From: Methylococcaceae bacterium
GTDB lineage: Bacteria > Pseudomonadota > Gammaproteobacteria > Methylococcales > Methylomonadaceae
DNA: 9,387 nt
Assembly (NCBI GenBank): GCA_947505055.1
Contig: CANNLO010000170.1
Coordinates: 1-9,387, forward strand
Direction: 5' to 3'
Positions 6,340 through 9,387 of this stretch are shown piece by piece. Under the pieces are notes generated by a model. That model was given only the letters and a program-made list of their open reading frames with translations. It did no database searches and had not been told where the DNA came from. Every line of letters begins with the position of its first letter. The first letter of the stretch is position 1. A program made the translations under genes and the position numbers.

Positions 6340-9054
6340 TTATCTCCGCACCGGAATTTTTTCGGCGACTTCACCCAGTTCTTCGATAGCCGTTTTTAAA
6401 TAATCCACGGCATCCTTGAGTTCTTTTTGGTAGGCCATATTGCTTGATTTAAGCCCTTTTACGACGTTGTTGGCAAAAACCTCATGGGCATTACCCAGTT
6501 CGTCACAGACTTCTTTAAAAATACCATCAACCGAAGATTGTGCTTGCAACAGGTGTTCGGCGGATTGTTTGATCTGATTGACCAAGGACTGAGAAACGCT
6601 AGCGTCTTTTTTAGCGATTTCGACAGTGGCTTTTAATTCTTCCACCATTTGCGACATGGCTTTACCGGCACTACTGTAATCAGCGAGTGCGGTTTGTACG
6701 GTAGTTGCTGCCACGTTCAGCGCAACTGAAGTGGTCGCCATTTTGTCGGTTACCGTACTGGTCTGTTGGATAACACCTGCTACGCTATTTCCCGCTTTGG
6801 AAAAGTTGTCGGCAGCCAGTGATAATGTCCCGGCGCTGTTTTCCATGCGCTGGGTATTATCTTTGGTGACATCGCGCATAGACGTTACGGAAGCTTGCAT
6901 GGACGCTACGGCATTATTGGTTTGTGTGGTCATGGCTTGCACTTGCTGGCTTAACTGCTCAATCAGTCGACTGGCTTGTTCGGCTAGCTGTTGCTGAGTG
7001 GTTTGGTGGGACTGAGTAGATTGCTGCGCCTGTTTGGTCATCAAATCCACGAAGTCAGTTACCGTTTTATTTAGATTAGTGACTGTCCTTTCGACTTTTT
7101 CACTAATTGAAGCTAGGGTCGATTCGGTGTTATTCAAAAACCGGCGTTGCTGTTCATCCTGTGTTGATGCCGTTTGTACGGCATTATCTTTAAGAGCTTC
7201 AACCATGACCTGAAGTTGGTGTTGAACAGTAGATTGTGAGGTTTTGGCCTGCTCATCAATTGTTGCCATGCTACTTTCAATCCTGTCGGTTAGTGAATCA
7301 ACAGTATGTTGCGTATGTAGAGAAAGATTTTTCTGCTGTTCAGCATTAGAAGCTGAAGTTTGAGCTGACTGCTCTTTCATCACGTCAAGCATGATAGTCA
7401 GTTGCTGTTGCATGGTTGATTGGCTAGATTGTGCCTGCTCATTGATTGTTGCCATACTGGTTTCAATTCTACCGGACATTCCTTCAACCGTAGCTTGAGT
7501 ATGTTGGGTAAGCGTTTTCTGCTGCTCAGTATTAGATAGTGACGCTTGAGCGGACTGCTCTTTAATCACTTCCATCATACTGGCTAGTTGTTGCTGCATG
7601 GTTGACATACTGGTTTGAACTTGAGCGGCCAACTCCTGCGCTAATGCCGAGGCATTTTGTTGCAAATGAGTTTGCTGATTTTCGTGGGTATCGGCTGCTG
7701 CTTGAGCTTGTTTTTGAAGCTGATCGGTCATGGCGGCTACTTGGTCACCTATTAAGACTAACGTTTTCTGTAGCTGACTATTGGTTTCTGATTGCGAAGA
7801 TTGCACCGTATCGCGTAACTGACTCACAAACTCGGTCATCGTATTATTAAGCGTAAGCTGCCTCGCTTCCATAGATTCAAGTGCCGTACTCAAACGCTCA
7901 CTCATTACATCAGCCGCATTTTTACCGGCATCGCTTAAATTGACAGACAGTTGGTCAAAACGGGCCACTGTAGACTGCATAGCGGTGGTAGTCTGTTGTA
8001 ACAACTGGTTAATGTTGCCCATTTGTCCGCCGAACATATCTTCCATTTTATGCGAAAAAGTGACCAAGGCCTCGTTTAAGGCGCGGGTAACCACCTGACC
8101 ATTAGTGTCGGTCGTGGTATTTACGGCTGCAGCTATTCTTTGCAGCGGTTCGCTCAAGCTATCAGAAATAGCCTGAGCAATGCGATCACCGCTTTGCTCG
8201 GTGGTTGCAATTTGAGCTCTGGAGTTTTCTGAAAAACTGGCGGCGATGGCTTCGGTTTGTTGGCGAGTCATTTCCGCCAACATTTCTTTCAGATCAGAAA
8301 CCAAAGCATCTTTAAGTTGAGCGGTTTGTGTGGCACTGCTCTCGCCAGATTTAACTAATCTTGCCAAATATTCTTCACCGGCACCACCCTCGAACAAACT
8401 ATCCAATAACTGGCATAGATCTTCAAGTTGTTTAATCCGGCGAGTGATGATGATTTTTTCAAGAAAAGTCGTAATCATGGCTAAAGTGATGGCGCTTGCC
8501 GACACTGTAAATGCTTCAACGACGCCATGAATTAAAGTATCCAGACTAAGACGCACAGTTTCTGGATCACTACTGACTGAAAAGGTAGAAAGACCCCGCA
8601 ACAATCCAGCAAAAGTACCGATAATGCCTATGCCGGTCAAAATGCCCGGTTGATGTTTAAAGTATTCCGTCCTGAGCTCGACTGCAATCAGGGTTTCAAC
8701 ATTAAAAAACACTTCAGCGGGAACTGTGGAGCGCCAACGAACTACACGTTCTTGTCCCATATCATCAGGGGAGGTTTGCGGATGCAAGGTTTCGGCAAAT
8801 TCAGACCAACAATGCTCAAGTTTTTGAGCAATCATAATCTCATTGCCGATGAGATCAATGTTGATTGTTTGACCTTTTTTTGTAGAGGTTTTGAGCCTTT
8901 TAATGGCTTCTATGGTTTGGTTTAAGTTCCATTTTAACTCGCGTGAAGGAACTAGGAAATTGAAGATAAAAAATAAAATTAAATAAAGAATGATAGAGCC
9001 CAAAACCATCAAATGCCAGTAGGATTTAAGGTTTTCGTAGTTAATAAAGTCCAT
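6340..9054 (-). CDS. zorA: ZorA: MotA-like channel/motor subunit with long coiled-coil tail (Zorya)
   Basis: ZorA forms the pentameric, MotA-like part of the Zorya motor in the inner membrane. From ATG 9054 the product has 904 residues. Hydrophobic helices are at ~14-34, ~137-156 (GILTGIGIIGTFAGLL, with Thr147) and ~177-203 (GVVEAFTVSASAITLAMI). The last two match the MotA/TolQ/ExbB proton-channel pair, and their Thr/Ser residues line the expected ion path. A soluble insert lies between helices 1 and 2. From ~205 to the end is an almost unbroken Gln/Ser/Ala/Thr-rich coiled coil resembling chemoreceptor signalling rods. It contains tandem repeats (listed separately) and ends KIPVRR. An in-frame ATG at 9135 would add 27 non-hydrophobic residues. 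I prefer 9054 because AGGA sits 8 bases upstream and the first helix then starts near residue 14; the 9135 ATG has its GGAG only 2 bases away. From memory, E. coli ZorA is near 730 residues, so this tail is longer. Confidence 0.93.
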   Translation of the reverse strand: MDFINYENLKSYWHLMVLGSIILYLILFFIFNFLVPSRELKWNLNQTIEAIKRLKTSTKKGQTINIDLIGNEIMIAQKLEHCWSEFAETLHPQTSPDDMGQERVVRWRSTVPAEVFFNVETLIAVELRTEYFKHQPGILTGIGIIGTFAGLLRGLSTFSVSSDPETVRLSLDTLIHGVVEAFTVSASAITLAMITTFLEKIIITRRIKQLEDLCQLLDSLFEGGAGEEYLARLVKSGESSATQTAQLKDALVSDLKEMLAEMTRQQTEAIAASFSENSRAQIATTEQSGDRIAQAISDSLSEPLQRIAAAVNTTTDTNGQVVTRALNEALVTFSHKMEDMFGGQMGNINQLLQQTTTAMQSTVARFDQLSVNLSDAGKNAADVMSERLSTALESMEARQLTLNNTMTEFVSQLRDTVQSSQSETNSQLQKTLVLIGDQVAAMTDQLQKQAQAAADTHENQQTHLQQNASALAQELAAQVQTSMSTMQQQLASMMEVIKEQSAQASLSNTEQQKTLTQHTQATVEGMSGRIETSMATINEQAQSSQSTMQQQLTIMLDVMKEQSAQTSASNAEQQKNLSLHTQHTVDSLTDRIESSMATIDEQAKTSQSTVQHQLQVMVEALKDNAVQTASTQDEQQRRFLNNTESTLASISEKVERTVTNLNKTVTDFVDLMTKQAQQSTQSHQTTQQQLAEQASRLIEQLSQQVQAMTTQTNNAVASMQASVTSMRDVTKDNTQRMENSAGTLSLAADNFSKAGNSVAGVIQQTSTVTDKMATTSVALNVAATTVQTALADYSSAGKAMSQMVEELKATVEIAKKDASVSQSLVNQIKQSAEHLLQAQSSVDGIFKEVCDELGNAHEVFANNVVKGLKSSNMAYQKELKDAVDYLKTAIEELGEVAEKIPVRR
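6343..6347 (-). promoter_or_regulatory. ribosome binding site of zorB
   Basis: GGAGA lies 6 bases before the zorB ATG and inside the last codons of zorA (including the Arg codons). This fixes the zorB start and indicates that zorA and zorB are translated from one message, as expected for subunits made in fixed ratio. Confidence 0.7.
7060..7614 (-). repeat. three tandem ~62-codon repeats in the ZorA tail
   Basis: The tail encodes three consecutive units at 7429-7614, 7243-7428 and 7060-7242. The first two are each 186 bases (62 codons) and align without gaps: STMQQQL, KEQSAQ, EQQK, a Gly/Asp-Arg-Ile-Glu step and SMATI-EQA recur at fixed positions. The third is more diverged (STVQHQL, DEQQRR, EKVERT). 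A fourth, partial unit precedes them at about 7615-7746 (DQVAAM ... ENQQ ... ELAAQV) and lacks the first 11 residues. Similarity is also visible in the DNA, for example around the repeated gcatggttga. This looks like in-frame duplication of a coiled-coil segment. Confidence 0.85.
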
Positions 9055-9062
9055 TAATATAT

Positions 9063-9066
9063 TCCT
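9063..9066 (-). promoter_or_regulatory. ribosome binding site deciding the zorA start
   Basis: AGGA is 8 bases upstream of the ATG at 9054, an ordinary spacing. The earlier in-frame ATG at 9135 has GGAG only 2 bases away. This favours the shorter ZorA. Confidence 0.55.
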
Positions 9067-9155
9067 ATTGGTGAAGACCCCATCCAAAAGCACTGAGGGA
9101 TTCCTTATTACTTTTAGCGTCTTAGACAATACCATAACTCCGAGTGTTCACCCAT

Positions 9156-9180
9156 TCTTAATCTAAAATGCGAATTAAGA
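9156..9180. repeat. perfect 7-bp inverted repeat near the IS end
   Basis: TCTTAAT at 9156-9162 pairs exactly with ATTAAGA at 9174-9180 around an 11-base loop. It starts one base beyond the transposase stop codon (9182-9184). The stem is AT-rich and lacks a T tract, so it is a poor terminator. It may be part of the insertion sequence's terminal structure. Confidence 0.5.
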
Positions 9181-9181
9181 G

Positions 9182-9387
9182 CTAAAAAGCCCGAACAAAA
9201 TTCCAAAAATACAATGCGGCCACGAGTTTGCCGAAAACATGAACCATAAGTCCATTGTATGAGCGAACCTTGCTGGCACATTCAATGCGTTTTTGCTGTT
9301 CAATCCAGGAAAAAAGAGATTCAATCGGCTGACGAATTCGAGAAAGGGTAGTTGATCGTTGCTTCTCATCTGCGTTGAGATTTTGCC
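9182..9387 (-). CDS. DDE transposase, C-terminal fragment (runs off the window)
   Basis: The minus-strand frame beginning at 9385 is open for 67 codons to a TAG at 9184-9182; its 5' part lies outside the window. The sequence contains RIRQPIESLFSWIEQ, then ASKVRSYNGLMVHVFGKL and the end AALYFWNFVRAF. This is the C-terminal portion of a DDE_Tnp_1-type (IS4/IS5-like) transposase. The Glu in RQPIESLF is the probable third catalytic acid, and ASKVRS-GL-HVFGKL is the conserved stretch after it. I cannot assign a precise IS family from this part. It reads toward zorA in the same direction as the zor operon. Whether the element is intact cannot be seen here. Confidence 0.8.
   Translation of the reverse strand, partial: QNLNADEKQRSTTLSRIRQPIESLFSWIEQQKRIECASKVRSYNGLMVHVFGKLVAALYFWNFVRAF

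Larger units (their letters stand above)
9055..9181 (-). other. zor operon upstream region between transposase stop and zorA
   Basis: About 127 bases separate the transposase stop from the preferred zorA start. The operon promoter must be here or inside the insertion sequence. I see no convincing -35/-10 pair with 16-18 base spacing. TTGTCT at about 9124-9129 is a passable -35, but TAATAA follows after only 13 bases. No Rho-independent terminator separates the two genes: the inverted repeat at 9156-9180 has no following T run. Read-through from the insertion sequence, or an outward promoter in its end, is possible but not shown. The right-hand end of the insertion sequence should also fall in this stretch. 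Confidence 0.4.

Noticed and set aside
6086..6403. 105-codon plus-strand open frame across the zorA/zorB junction
   Set aside because: It is antisense to the well-defined ZorB transmembrane/plug region and to the zorA end, with no independent signal.
7060..8300. Chemoreceptor (MCP) signalling domain in the zorA tail
   Set aside because: The Gln/Ser/Ala-rich coiled coil looks MCP-like, but I see no conserved hairpin tip motif of chemoreceptors; this composition is normal for ZorA tails.
9055..9135. 27-codon N-terminal extension of ZorA from the ATG at 9135
   Set aside because: Not excluded, but the ribosome site is too close to that ATG, the added residues are not hydrophobic or motif-bearing, and the ATG at 9054 has better signals.
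9156..9180. Rho-independent terminator of the transposase
   Set aside because: There is a stem but it is AT-rich, short and not followed by a run of T in the minus-strand direction.
9175..9369. 64-codon minus-strand open frame starting MRSNDQ
   Set aside because: It is one frame off from the transposase frame, which shows clear DDE-type conserved residues; this frame does not.

Overview
This window carries a complete type I Zorya anti-phage defence operon (zorA-zorB-zorC-zorD). All four genes lie on the minus strand, so transcription runs from right to left and fills almost the whole window. The assignment rests on the combination of a MotA-like channel protein with a very long cytoplasmic tail, a MotB/OmpA-like stator partner, an EH-signature protein and a SNF2 helicase with a C-terminal Mrr-like nuclease fold. 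That four-gene set is the published definition of Zorya type I. Gene style, IS content and moderate GC suggest a Gram-negative proteobacterium, most likely a gammaproteobacterium; the window has no taxonomic marker that fixes this.

Layout from left to right. Positions 1-123 hold the tail of a plus-strand reading frame that enters from outside. It looks like motif V of a Cas3-type CRISPR helicase and loses similarity within a few bases of the zorD stop codon. Then come zorD (70-3810), zorC (3810-5522), a possible 34-codon gene not previously called (5498-5602), zorB (5611-6336) and zorA (6340-9054 or 9135). A short region of about 125 bases follows, with a perfect 7-bp inverted repeat. The right edge (9182-9387) is the C-terminal end of a DDE transposase, also on the minus strand.

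The operon is very compact. zorA and zorB are 3 bases apart, the zorB stop overlaps the ribosome site of the small ORF, the small ORF ends on an ATGA overlap with an internal zorC start, and zorC and zorD share a TAATG stop/start. Known Zorya biology suggests how the parts work. ZorA5B2 is a proton-driven inner-membrane motor anchored to peptidoglycan by ZorB, and its tail extends into the cytoplasm. Sensing of phage-induced envelope disturbance is relayed to the soluble effectors ZorC (DNA binding) and ZorD (helicase-nuclease), which attack invading DNA.

The points most worth a second look are the candidate small gene between zorB and zorC, the 62-residue tandem repeats that lengthen the ZorA tail, the altered Mrr catalytic motif in ZorD (Lys-Cys-Lys in place of Gln/Glu-x-Lys), and the flanks. 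The flanks suggest that the Zorya block, with an IS on one side, sits directly against a broken cas3-like gene.
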